Positions 25,892 through 32,986 of a stretch of DNA of 33,069 bases are shown one piece after another. A model generated the notes under the pieces. That model ran no database searches and was not told the origin of the DNA. It saw only the letters and a list, made by a program, of their open reading frames with translations. Origin of the DNA: an uncultured Victivallales bacterium (GTDB lineage: Bacteria > Verrucomicrobiota > Lentisphaeria > Victivallales > UBA1829); NCBI GenBank assembly GCA_934661375.1, contig CAKUJH010000036.1, positions 1 to 33,069 of the forward strand. The letters are read 5' to 3'. How positions within the stretch are numbered: position 1 is the first letter of the stretch; each line of letters opens with the position of its first letter. A program made the translations under genes and the position numbers.

Positions 25892-27115
25892 ATGAAGAAA
25901 TATAGTGTAATTCCGCCAGCACTGCACACATCGGGCATTCAGGTGGGAGTGTTGACAGGTGCGCATTTCCTGGTGGATATGCTGGGCGGACTGCTGCCGG
26001 GTTTTTTGCCGGTTGCGCTGGTGTATTTCGACATCAATCTTGGTCTGGGGGTGGTGATTCTGAGCAGCGTGAGCATTGGCTGCAATCTGATGCAGATTCC
26101 GGCTTCGCTGCTGGGACGTGCCATGCGTTCGCCGACACTGCTGACCGTCGGACTGCTGATGGCGGGACTGATTGTTCTGCTGGGCGCCATGCCGCGGGAA
26201 ACGCCGGTCTGGGTTCTGTGCATTCTGATGGTTACGGTGGGATGCGGGATTGCGCTGGTGCATCCGCACGGCTTGCGCGGGACACAGCACGCACGGAAAG
26301 TTGCGGTGAGTGTATCGACACCTGTATTCATGACGGGCGGATTCCTGGGTGGAGCTGTCGGTCCGTGGCTGAGTTCACTGCTGGTCGGACATTACGGCCT
26401 GAAGGGGCTGAGCTGGCTGATCCTGCCGGTGGTGCTGGTGATCGGCGGTCTGTGGCTGACTCATGTGAAGCTGACGCCGGATCAGCCTGTGCAGAAAACA
26501 CCGGACGAACCGCATACGGAAGTTCAATCCGGTTCGGAATGTCCGTGGGGTTTTGCGAATCTGTGTCTGATTGCGACTTTGCTGAACATGGGTACGACGA
26601 CGATTCAGGCCCTGCTTCCGTCGTATCTGAATACACTGAAGTATTCGCTGTCATTCGGCGGGTTCTGTTCGATGCTGTTCGGAATCGGTTCGGCGGTAGG
26701 TTCCATTTCGATCGGTGTGCTGGTTCGGAAATACCGCTGTACGCCGTTCGTGCTGGGGGGACTGCTGCTGGGCGCACCGGTGATGCTGATCTATTTCCTG
26801 CTGTCGAAATACAGTGCGGCGTGTCTGCTGGTTCCGCTGGGCGGAATGCTGGCAAGTTCGTGTTTCCCGCTGCTGGTATCGTTGTCGCGCAATGCGGAAG
26901 GCGGTTTGTCCACAAGTATGCGCATGGGATTGATTGTCGGCGGAACTTGGGGGTTTGCCGGCGTGGTACTGCTGGTGATCGGACAGATTGCGGCGCGAAT
27001 CGGTTTGGCGCCGGTAATGCATCTGAGCTGGATTTTTTATGTCTGCGCACTGCTTGCGGCTGTGTTGCCCCTGAAAAAAAGACGTCCGCCGGGAAAGACG
27101 GACGCCCAGTTGTAA
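25892..27115 (+). CDS. MFS exporter, fosmidomycin resistance (Fsr) type
   Basis: 407 residues and about 12 membrane helices. Family features are the N-terminal HFLVDMLGGLLPGFLPVALV, the conserved VHPHG near the end of the first half, and TGGFLGGAVGPWLSSLLV after it. A cytoplasmic loop (about 190-220) with QKTPDEPHTEVQ divides the halves. Relatives include E. coli Fsr, which exports fosmidomycin; the natural substrate in this organism is unknown, and 'resistance' is a family name rather than a finding. ATG 25892 has GAGG upstream. The gene starts just 14 bases after the terminator T run, so it needs its own promoter or read-through. It converges on the sugar isomerase gene. Confidence 0.8.
   Translation: MKKYSVIPPALHTSGIQVGVLTGAHFLVDMLGGLLPGFLPVALVYFDINLGLGVVILSSVSIGCNLMQIPASLLGRAMRSPTLLTVGLLMAGLIVLLGAMPRETPVWVLCILMVTVGCGIALVHPHGLRGTQHARKVAVSVSTPVFMTGGFLGGAVGPWLSSLLVGHYGLKGLSWLILPVVLVIGGLWLTHVKLTPDQPVQKTPDEPHTEVQSGSECPWGFANLCLIATLLNMGTTTIQALLPSYLNTLKYSLSFGGFCSMLFGIGSAVGSISIGVLVRKYRCTPFVLGGLLLGAPVMLIYFLLSKYSAACLLVPLGGMLASSCFPLLVSLSRNAEGGLSTSMRMGLIVGGTWGFAGVVLLVIGQIAARIGLAPVMHLSWIFYVCALLAAVLPLKKRRPPGKTDAQL
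27074..27104 (-). terminator. minus-strand terminator inside the 3' end of the MFS gene
   Basis: Arms CGTCCG (27083-27088) and CGGACG (27099-27104) pair perfectly. Read on the minus strand the hairpin is followed by seven T (27074-27080). It lies 23 bases beyond the stop of the convergent sugar isomerase gene, so it probably ends that transcript while also encoding the last residues of the MFS protein. Confidence 0.55.
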
Positions 27116-27126
27116 CTTCCCGGTGA

Positions 27127-28014
27127 TCAGCTGATAAGTGAGCTGCGCAGTTCTTTGAGCAGCTGCACGGCAGAGCAGATGTCGGCATCCTGTTCCGGAC
27201 CGGGAAGAATTTCGCGTTCGATAATGAGCGGACCGCGGAAACCGTTGTCTTCATAGAGTTTCCGCAGACATTCCGCGAATTGAGTATCGCCTTTTCCGAG
27301 AGGCGTTTCCTTGCCTCTGGCGGACTTCCCGGCGGCGTCGGCGGTGCTGTTTGCGCTGCCGGCGGCGGATTTGCCGGGACGGACAGCGTCTTTGCAGTGA
27401 ACTGCCATGACGCGGTCGCCGAGGAGATCAAGAAATTCGAGCGGTTCGGTCTGGTCGTAGATGAGGAGATTGGCGGGGTCGAAATTGATGCCGGCATTGG
27501 GTTCGCCAAGCTGTTCGAGAAATTCCTTGAGAACGGAGGCTGGTTCGGGACCGGTTTCGAAGAGAAAGTCGGCGTTGAATCCGGCGGCGAGACGGCAGAA
27601 CTGACGCATGTCCTTGACCCAGCGTTCATACGCGGGAGTGCCTGCTTCCGGGAAAACTCCCGCATGGCAGACAAACTGGCGGACGCCGAACTGTTGTCCC
27701 CAGGCAATCTGGCGCATGGCGAACAGCAGACGTTCCGCACGGTGATGTTCGGGGGTGATGCCGCATTCTTCGGGCGACCACTGCATATTTTCGAAAAAAA
27801 GGAACATGGACGGGACGGCGAGGCGGTTGCGGTAAAGCGATTCGGCAAGGACGGCAGTCTGGTGTTTTCCGTCGCAGCCATGCATGTAATTTTCGCCGAT
27901 CCGGCAGAGCTGGCAGCATTCCATGCCGACTTCCCGGATGAAATCGAGCCGGGAAACGGGGTCGGAGCCCAGACGGACCATAACGCCGATGGGCAGAGTA
28001 GGTTCATTCCTCAT
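27127..28014 (-). CDS. sugar phosphate isomerase/epimerase (xylose isomerase-like TIM barrel)
   Basis: 295 residues from ATG 28014, which has AAGGAG seven bases upstream; upstream codons in the frame overlap the promoter. TIM-barrel blocks are LGSDPVSRLDFIREVGMECC at the start, FVCHAGVFPE, INFDPANLLIY, VMAVHCKDAV and FRGPLIIERE, the usual metal-ligand stretches of the AP-endonuclease-2 superfamily. Between VHCKDAV and the PLGKGDTQF block is an Ala/Ser/Gly-rich insert of about 25 residues (VRPGKSAAGSAN onward) that looks like a flexible loop. The substrate cannot be told from sequence. The promoter carries two palindromes, suggesting induction by a sugar through a repressor. Confidence 0.8.
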   Translation of the reverse strand: MRNEPTLPIGVMVRLGSDPVSRLDFIREVGMECCQLCRIGENYMHGCDGKHQTAVLAESLYRNRLAVPSMFLFFENMQWSPEECGITPEHHRAERLLFAMRQIAWGQQFGVRQFVCHAGVFPEAGTPAYERWVKDMRQFCRLAAGFNADFLFETGPEPASVLKEFLEQLGEPNAGINFDPANLLIYDQTEPLEFLDLLGDRVMAVHCKDAVRPGKSAAGSANSTADAAGKSARGKETPLGKGDTQFAECLRKLYEDNGFRGPLIIEREILPGPEQDADICSAVQLLKELRSSLIS

Positions 28015-28033
28015 GTTTCTCTCCTTTATGAAG

Positions 28034-28062
28034 TTTCGAAAACGAAAGGTAACGCGTGTTAC
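28034..28062. promoter_or_regulatory. two adjacent palindromes (probable operators) in the sugar isomerase leader
   Basis: TTTCG-AAAA-CGAAA (28034-28047) and GTAAC-GCGT-GTTAC (28049-28062) lie side by side between the -10 box and the ribosome-binding site. The second, with a central CG, resembles LacI/GntR-type operators. No regulator gene is adjacent. Confidence 0.5.
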
Positions 28063-28073
28063 TTGTTGAGATA

Positions 28074-28101
28074 ATAATACCACATTTTTGAAAAAAGTCA
28101 A
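28074..28101 (-). promoter_or_regulatory. promoter of the sugar isomerase gene
   Basis: Minus-strand TTGACT (28096-28101), 16-base spacer, TATTAT (28074-28079), about 60 bases before the start codon and directly upstream of the two palindromes. Confidence 0.55.
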
Positions 28102-28137
28102 GCTGTTTTTATGGGGAAGAGGCAGTTTTTATCTGTG

Positions 28138-28160
28138 ATTCCAGAGCCATCCCATAAAAA
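28138..28160. repeat. outer arm of a 23-bp inverted repeat at the 3' end of the repeat-protein gene
   Basis: This arm matches 28292-28314 in inverted orientation with one mismatch in 23. It lies just outside the stop codon of the repeat-protein gene. On the plus strand it reads Ile-Pro-Glu-Pro-Ser-His-Lys in the same phase as the inner arm reads on the minus strand. Confidence 0.65.
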
Positions 28161-28161
28161 A

Positions 28162-29399
28162 TCAAAAACGGGGTATAGATCGGAATGTGCTTAACAATTT
28201 GTCCCAGCACCACCAACCCCATGATTCTATCCTTTGTTTCGTTGCAGAGAAAAAGGCAGCTTGGGCTCTCTTTTTTGTCAAGGCTGAAAGATTTTTATGG
28301 GATAGCTCTGGAATTTTTTCCTGAAATTCGTTGAATAAGGGTGTGAATCGAGGTCGTTCATAAAGCAGGATATCCCAATCCCATTTGTCGAGCTTGTCCC
28401 AATCACACTTGTCGGCAAAATTGGGTTGATTCTGGAGCAGGTTTGCCCAATTCGAACCGCTGAGCTTGTCCCAATCACACTTGTCTGCAAATTGAGGCTG
28501 CTCACACAGCAGACATACCCAGTCCCAGCCGCTGAGCTTTTCCCATTGACACTTATCGGCGAATTTGGGTTGATTCTGGAGTAGTCTAGCCCAGTTTTTT
28601 CCGTTGAGCTTGTCCCAATCACACTTGTCAGCGAATTGAGGCTGATTCGTGAGCAGTTCAGCCCAATCCCAGCCGCCGAGCTTTTCCCATTGACACTTAT
28701 CGGCGAATTTGGGTTGATTCTGGAGCAGACTAGCCCAGTTTTTCCGTTGAGCTTGTCCCAATCACACTTGTCAGCGAATTTGGGTTGATTCTGGAGCAGA
28801 CTAGCCCAGTTTTCCCCGTTGAGCTTGTCCCAATCACACTTGTCAGCGAATTTGGGTTGATTCTGGAGCAGTTCAGCCCAGTCCCAGCCGCCGAGTATAT
28901 CCCATAGACGCGTGTCTGCCGGTAGCGAGTGATTGCAAAGCAATTTAGTCCAGATGTCTCCATAGGCGAGTTGCGGGTGATCGCAAAGCAGTTCAGTCAA
29001 GATGTCTCCATAGGCGAGCCAATACAAAGGACATTGTTCAATAAGCTGCGGTTGTCTCAGAAGCAGTTGTCTCCAGTCTTCTTTGCTGAGCTTGACCCAA
29101 TCACACTTGTCTGCAAATTGAGGCTGAACGCGCAGCAGACGTGCCCAGTCTTTCCCGCCGAGCTTGTCCCAATCACGCTTGTCTGCAAATTGAGGCTGAA
29201 CGCGCAGCAGACGTGCCCAGTCTTTCCCGCCGAGCTTGTCCCAATCACATTTATCAGCGAATTGAGGCTGCTTACACAGCAGATTTGACCAGTCGCTTCC
29301 GTCGAGAACATCCCACGGGCATTTATCGGCTTTTTTCGGATTCTGACAGAGTTTTTCCTGCCATTCGCATCCTTTTTCGTTGTAGCTGGTGTTGTCCAT
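28162..29399 (-). CDS. 24-residue Trp/Cys repeat protein A (frameshifted)
   Basis: About 14 copies of a 24-residue repeat with consensus G.DWA.LL..QPQFADKCDWDKLN, no signal peptide and no membrane helix. ATG 29399 opens the frame, which derails after DKLNGK near 28742. A run of five T (28739-28743) replaces the six T present in the sister repeat at 28595-28600. One extra base joins the second part (to 28162) into a 412-residue protein. As sequenced, the first frame continues out of phase to 28278, which is an artefact of the 72-base period. The repeats look like short helical hairpins, so an alpha-solenoid binding scaffold is plausible. I do not recognise the family. The last ~60 residues are a non-repeat tail (KIPELSHKNLSAL, then a Trp-rich end). 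Fifteen bases separate it from gene B. Confidence 0.65.
28292..28314. repeat. inner arm of the 23-bp inverted repeat
   Basis: This copy lies inside the repeat-protein gene and encodes Ile-Pro-Glu-Leu-Ser-His-Lys where the 24-residue repeats give way to the C-terminal tail. The 131 bases between the arms encode that tail. Confidence 0.65.
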
Positions 29400-29414
29400 T
29401 TTACACTCTTTGTT

Positions 29415-29660
29415 TTAGACGTTTTGATTTTCAAATATGTCGACGAGTTGCGGCTGTTCTGCCAGCAGGCTTGCCCAGTCTCCGCCGCCGAATTTGTTCC
29501 ATTTGCATTTATCAGTGAATTGAGGCTGAGCTGCCAGCAAATCTGCCCAGTTTGAACCATCAAGCTGACTCCATAAATTCCGTTTTCTGTTGTTTTTATT
29601 TTTACAGGCTGTTTTCTTGCTGTCATCATCGGCGCACTGTTTATTTTGCTTTTCTTTCAT
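29415..29660 (-). CDS. 24-residue Trp/Cys repeat protein B (short)
   Basis: 81 residues from ATG 29660, with GGAAG upstream. A charged Lys/Asn-rich N-terminus (MKEKQNKQCADDDSKK) is followed by two copies of the repeat (WSQLDGSNWADLLAAQPQFT and FGGGDWASLLAEQPQLVDIF). It then stops where a third copy would continue, so it may be a shortened member of the family. It lies between the two longer paralogues with 15-base gaps on each side, consistent with one transcript. Function unknown. Confidence 0.6.
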   Translation of the reverse strand: MKEKQNKQCADDDSKKTACKNKNNRKRNLWSQLDGSNWADLLAAQPQFTDKCKWNKFGGGDWASLLAEQPQLVDIFENQNV

Positions 29661-29675
29661 GATTTCTTCCGTATT

Positions 29676-30431
29676 TTATTGTTTTGTGTTGTCCCAATCC
29701 CAGAGAACGAGCCAGCTGCACCTGTCTGCGAATTGCGGCTGGCCGTTCAACAGAACAATCCAGTCCTGGTGGTTCAGTTTATTCCACTTGCATTTATCCG
29801 CGAATTGAGGCTGTTCTCTCAATAGGTATGCCCAGTCTTCCCCGTTGAGTTTATCCCAATCGCACAGATGGGCAAACTGCGGGTGCTGTATGAGCAGTTC
29901 CGCCCACTCAAAGCTGCAGAATTTTTCCGTACTGCAATGCCCGATGAATTGAGGCTGAATATATAACAGCAGAAAAAAATCTTTGCTTTTCAGTTTGTTC
30001 CACTTGCATCTGTCTGCGAATTGAGGCTGTTCAGCCAGGAGAGTACTCCAGTGTTCGCCATTGAGTTTTTGCCATTGGCATCTGTCTGCGAATTGAGGCT
30101 GTTCAGCCAGGAGAGTGCTCCAGTGTTCGCCATTGAGTTTTTGCCATTGGCATCTGTCTGCGAATTGAGGCTGTTCAGCCAGGAGAGTACTCCAGTGTTC
30201 GCCATTGAGTTTTTGCCATTGGCATCTGTCTGCGAATTGAGGCTGTTCAACCAGTAGACGCGTCCAGTCCAATCCGTCAAGTTTTTGCCACTTGCACTTA
30301 TCTGCGAATTGAGGTTGTTCAATCAGCAGGATTGCCCAGTCCCAGCCATTGAATTTGTCCCAATCGCATTGATCGGCATTTTCCGGGTGTTCCCGGAGTT
30401 CCTGCACCCAGTCCCCTCCGTCAAAATGCAT
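29676..30431 (-). CDS. 24-residue Trp/Cys repeat protein C
   Basis: 251 residues from ATG 30431, with GAGG upstream. It is made of about ten repeats beginning DGGDWVQELREHPENADQCD. Four consecutive units start GEHWSTLLAEQPQFADRC or differ little from it. Each unit carries the Trp-Leu-Leu helix face, a Gln-Pro turn and one Cys in the second helix; the Cys is kept in nearly all units, which suggests a structural or metal role rather than chance. There is no signal peptide, so the protein is probably cytoplasmic. It is first in a three-gene run and has a possible 14-codon leader in front. I do not recognise the family. Confidence 0.7.
   Translation of the reverse strand: MHFDGGDWVQELREHPENADQCDWDKFNGWDWAILLIEQPQFADKCKWQKLDGLDWTRLLVEQPQFADRCQWQKLNGEHWSTLLAEQPQFADRCQWQKLNGEHWSTLLAEQPQFADRCQWQKLNGEHWSTLLAEQPQFADRCKWNKLKSKDFFLLLYIQPQFIGHCSTEKFCSFEWAELLIQHPQFAHLCDWDKLNGEDWAYLLREQPQFADKCKWNKLNHQDWIVLLNGQPQFADRCSWLVLWDWDNTKQ
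30016..30231. repeat. three near-identical 72-bp tandem repeats
   Basis: Units 30016-30087, 30088-30159 and 30160-30231 differ at a single base (a TAC/TGC difference in the middle unit). Flanking units in the same gene encode the same motif but have diverged in DNA, so these three are a recent expansion or have been homogenised by recombination. Confidence 0.85.
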
Positions 30432-30465
30432 CGTATCGCCTCATTGTTCTGTCTGTTTTTTTCAT
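30421..30465 (-). CDS. possible 14-residue leader peptide before repeat protein C
   Basis: ATG 30465 has a good Shine-Dalgarno (AGGAGC, five-base gap) and encodes MKKTDRTMRRYDAF. Its stop overlaps the start of repeat protein C by 11 bases in another frame. It could couple translation of protein C, or be the remnant of an older start. Confidence 0.3.
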   Translation of the reverse strand: MKKTDRTMRRYDAF

Positions 30466-30612
30466 GATACGCTCCTGCTGTTTTACTCGAAAAATATATA
30501 GCATAAATCATGCCAGCTTCATTTTCGCAGAAAAATACTTCGAATGTCCGCAGAATTTTACTGGACAGTGTTTAATTTTTGGTTCTGGCAATTCAATTTT
30601 TGATTTTACTGA

Positions 30613-30640
30613 TTGAAAAAATATGAAAAAACGCTATTAT
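30613..30640 (+). promoter_or_regulatory. promoter of the esterase gene
   Basis: TTGAAA (30613-30618), 16-base spacer, TATTAT (30635-30640), about 70 bases before ATG 30709. No other gene is seen in 30466-30708. Confidence 0.5.
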
Positions 30641-30708
30641 ATGGTAATGATGCTGAATTCGGGATGTTGCACCGGAATTGCAGAAAATCATAATGAAAAA
30701 GGAGAAAA

Positions 30709-31584
30709 ATGAAAAGATTTGCTTGGCTGTTGTGCTGCTGCATGGCTTTTATTCTTTCGGGAACGGAGACTCCGGCGGAATTCCGGCTGTGGCAGGGGGA
30801 TGCTCCCGGGGCAAAGGGGACTGCCGCCGCTGATATCCCGGTCATGACAATGTATCTGCCGGAAAATATGAAAGGTCCGGTTCCCGCAGTGCTGATTTTT
30901 CCCGGAGGCGGTTATGTCGGTCTGGCTGGATATGAAGGCGAGGATTACGCCCGGTTTCTGAATCAGCACGGCATTGCCGGATTCGTTCTGCATTATCGTC
31001 TCGGTTCCCGCGGCTACCGTCACCCCGTGATGCTGTGGGATGCCGCCAGAGCATTGCGGACGATCCGCAGCCGCGCGGCGGAGTTCAATGTCAAGCCTGC
31101 CTGCATCGGAGTGATGGGTTCCTCGGCGGGCGGGCATCTGGCAGCCACTCTGCTGACCAAGTATGACGCCGGCAATGCGGACTCCGCCGATCCGGTCGAA
31201 CGGGTCAGTTCCCGTCCTGATTTCGGTATTCTGTGCTATCCGGTGATTACCATGGGGGAGGGGACGCACACCATCACCCGGAACAGTCTGCTCGGCCCCA
31301 ATCCGCCGGCGGAACTGATCCGCGAACTGTCTGCCGAGAAGAATGTAACTGCCGACACTCCGCCGTGTTTTATCTGGCACACTTCCACGGACAAAGTGGT
31401 TTCAGTGACCAACAGCCTCAATTTCGCGACAGCTCTGCACAGCCGCAAAGTTCCGTTTGTGCTGCACATTTACGGCACCGGCGGACATGGTCTCGGACTC
31501 GGCGCCCGGTATCCTTTTGCGAACGCTTTGCCGTGGACTCAGGAACTGCTGCGCTGGTTCAGGGAACGCGGAATTCTGCAATAA
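30709..31584 (+). CDS. secreted alpha/beta-hydrolase, acetyl-esterase type
   Basis: 291 residues from ATG 30709, with a full AAGGAG upstream. A signal peptide with a Cys-rich hydrophobic core (LLCCCMAFILSG) indicates export; a lipoprotein anchor is not clear. The fold follows the esterase pattern: oxyanion motif FPGGGYVGLAGYEGEDYA, nucleophile in GVMGSSAGGH (Ser about 139), an Asp in HTSTDKVVSV and a His in YGTGGHGLGL. The family (BD-FAE/Aes-like, often near plant polysaccharide degradation genes) removes acetyl or feruloyl groups from glycans such as xylan. The local context shows no polysaccharide locus, so the substrate is open. The catalytic triad appears intact. Confidence 0.82.
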   Translation: MKRFAWLLCCCMAFILSGTETPAEFRLWQGDAPGAKGTAAADIPVMTMYLPENMKGPVPAVLIFPGGGYVGLAGYEGEDYARFLNQHGIAGFVLHYRLGSRGYRHPVMLWDAARALRTIRSRAAEFNVKPACIGVMGSSAGGHLAATLLTKYDAGNADSADPVERVSSRPDFGILCYPVITMGEGTHTITRNSLLGPNPPAELIRELSAEKNVTADTPPCFIWHTSTDKVVSVTNSLNFATALHSRKVPFVLHIYGTGGHGLGLGARYPFANALPWTQELLRWFRERGILQ

Positions 31585-31611
31585 AACTTTTCCGGATGCC
31601 GCCGGAGTCCG

Positions 31612-31644
31612 CTGAATCCTCAAAAATTATTTTTCCGGATTCAG
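31612..31644. terminator. hairpin between convergent esterase and small-protein genes
   Basis: CTGAATCC (31612-31619) pairs perfectly with GGATTCAG (31637-31644) around an AT-rich 17-base loop that contains the stop codon of the small secreted-protein gene. T runs are weak, so a terminator role is only possible. Confidence 0.3.
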
Positions 31645-31982
31645 ATGCCGGATGCGGTCTGTCCGGCTGCGTTCATAATACTGATCCCAGGTTTCTATGC
31701 CGAACTCCCGGATGACCTGTCCGATGGGGAGTTTCGGATCACGGGAGAAAAATGTCACCATGCCCGCACCGCCCGGATCCCGGAATCCGATTACCGGTCC
31801 GTATTTCTGAATTGCCGCTGCTCCACGCTTTTTTCCGGCAGCGCCATCAGGTCTTCCCCGATGATGCTGACAGTGATTTCCCGTTTTTCCATGCGGACTT
31901 TTTTCTTGACCGGCGTAAAATCATCAGCGAATCCGGAAAGCAGAACCGCTCCTGCCGATAGACTCAATATCAATTTTTTCAT
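31627..31982 (-). pseudogene. small secreted protein, split by a one-base frameshift
   Basis: ATG 31982 has AAAGGAG upstream and opens a signal peptide (MKKLILSLSAGAVLLSGFAD). As sequenced the frame ends at 31791 after 63 residues. In the -1 frame a clearly coding stretch continues to a stop at 31627: IQKYGPVIGFRDPGGAGM, then TFFSRDPKLPIGQVIREFG and WDQYYERSRTDRIRHLNPEK. The two join at a run of six A on the minus strand (codons for Pro-Glu-Lys), and one more A would give a 118-residue protein. The mature part has no motif I recognise. It may share a transcript with the MFS carrier gene, whose stop lies 24 bases upstream of its ATG. Confidence 0.6.
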
Positions 31983-32006
31983 ATTGCAAAACTCCTTTTC
32001 CGTTTG

Positions 32007-32894
32007 TTATTCAGGTTCGGGTGCGTGGTAATCCGAGTATCCGCCGTACTGCTGGAAACCGCGGCAGACCGGCAGAAATGCCGCCAGGGTGGCGAGCGTG
32101 CCGAGTCCGCCCAGAATGAACAGAATCCGGTATCCGCCGTCAAAAGCATCAATCAGCCAGCCGAACAGCGGAGCCGCGATCATGTTGAATCCGGCGCCGA
32201 CAATCGCGCCGGCTGAACTGAACTGTGCAAACAGTGAACGCGGCATCAGACGCGGCATCAGGGAGGCGGTCAGTGTGGTGTAAATTCCGGAAATCAGACA
32301 GTGCAGCGTGAACAGGAGCCCGAACAGCTTCGGATTGTTCATCAGCGGGTAGGACACGATCATCAGGATCAGGTACAGCACCAGAGAATACATGCCGGTC
32401 CGGAGCGGATGAAAGCGGTCGGCGATCCAGCCCAGCGGGTAACTCAGACAAAGGGATGCGGTCAGCGAAATCACCAGACAGATCCCGTAGGCTTTCATGC
32501 TGCAGGAGATGGACTGCGCGTACTGGATGGCAAAGAAGTTCACCGGTCCGAATGCCAGGGATGCGGACATTGCCACCGCGGCCATGAACCAGCGGTAATA
32601 CGACATGCTGAAACTCTGCCGGAAGTAGGTGGATACACCGTGCAGAACCCGTACGCATGTACTGCAATCCTGCAGTTCCGGCGGTTCCGGGGGAGGGGGT
32701 GGGTACTGTCCTTCCTTGACTTTACAGCACAACAGGGTCAGACCGATTCCGTACAGGAGACTCAACCCGAGGAAAATCACCGCTCCGTGCATTGCCACTT
32801 TGTCCAGCAGCCAGTAGTTGAAAATGACACCGGCGGCGAGACTCACAATCCGCAGCAGCGAGAAAAAACGTCCGAGCAGTTCTTCCGGAACCAC
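32007..32894 (-). pseudogene. N-terminally truncated MFS carrier
   Basis: About 295 residues and eight membrane helices. The visible part begins at what is normally the middle of the first half of an MFS protein (NNDVVPEELLGRFFSLLRIV). It continues through a cytoplasmic loop with the run KEGQYPPPPPEPPE, which I associate with carriers of Lentisphaerae-like bacteria, then the complete second half. Upstream the frame is open only to a TGA at about 33000, with no first three or four helices and no ribosome-binding site before the GTG at 32894. The 5' part appears to have been deleted, so a working transporter is unlikely. The substrate of the family is not clear to me. Confidence 0.6.
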
Positions 32895-32986
32895 GTCATT
32901 ATTGCACTGGACATAAATAATTTCATTGTTCGTTCTCCACAGCGTATCGGACTTCCGGTTTATGGAAAAGCCGCTTGACCGATGCC

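Noticed and set aside
25892..27115. Reading the MFS gene as a proven fosmidomycin resistance determinant
   Set aside because: Only family-level similarity is visible; the family name does not establish the substrate here.
26328..28007. Minus-strand frame (559 codons) spanning the MFS and sugar isomerase genes
   Set aside because: Crosses two convergent genes with clear products, is Ser/Pro/Arg-rich and has no motif; it exists because of GC-rich codon bias.
28278..28740. Out-of-phase continuation of repeat protein A after the frameshift, and other frames within the repeat arrays
   Set aside because: A 72-base period keeps all frames open; the translations (RINPNS, VIGTSS and similar) are phase artefacts of the same DNA repeats.
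28162..30431. CRISPR-like array suspected from regularly spaced repeats
   Set aside because: The repeat period is 72 bp with no unique spacers, the repeats are protein-coding throughout and no cas genes are present.
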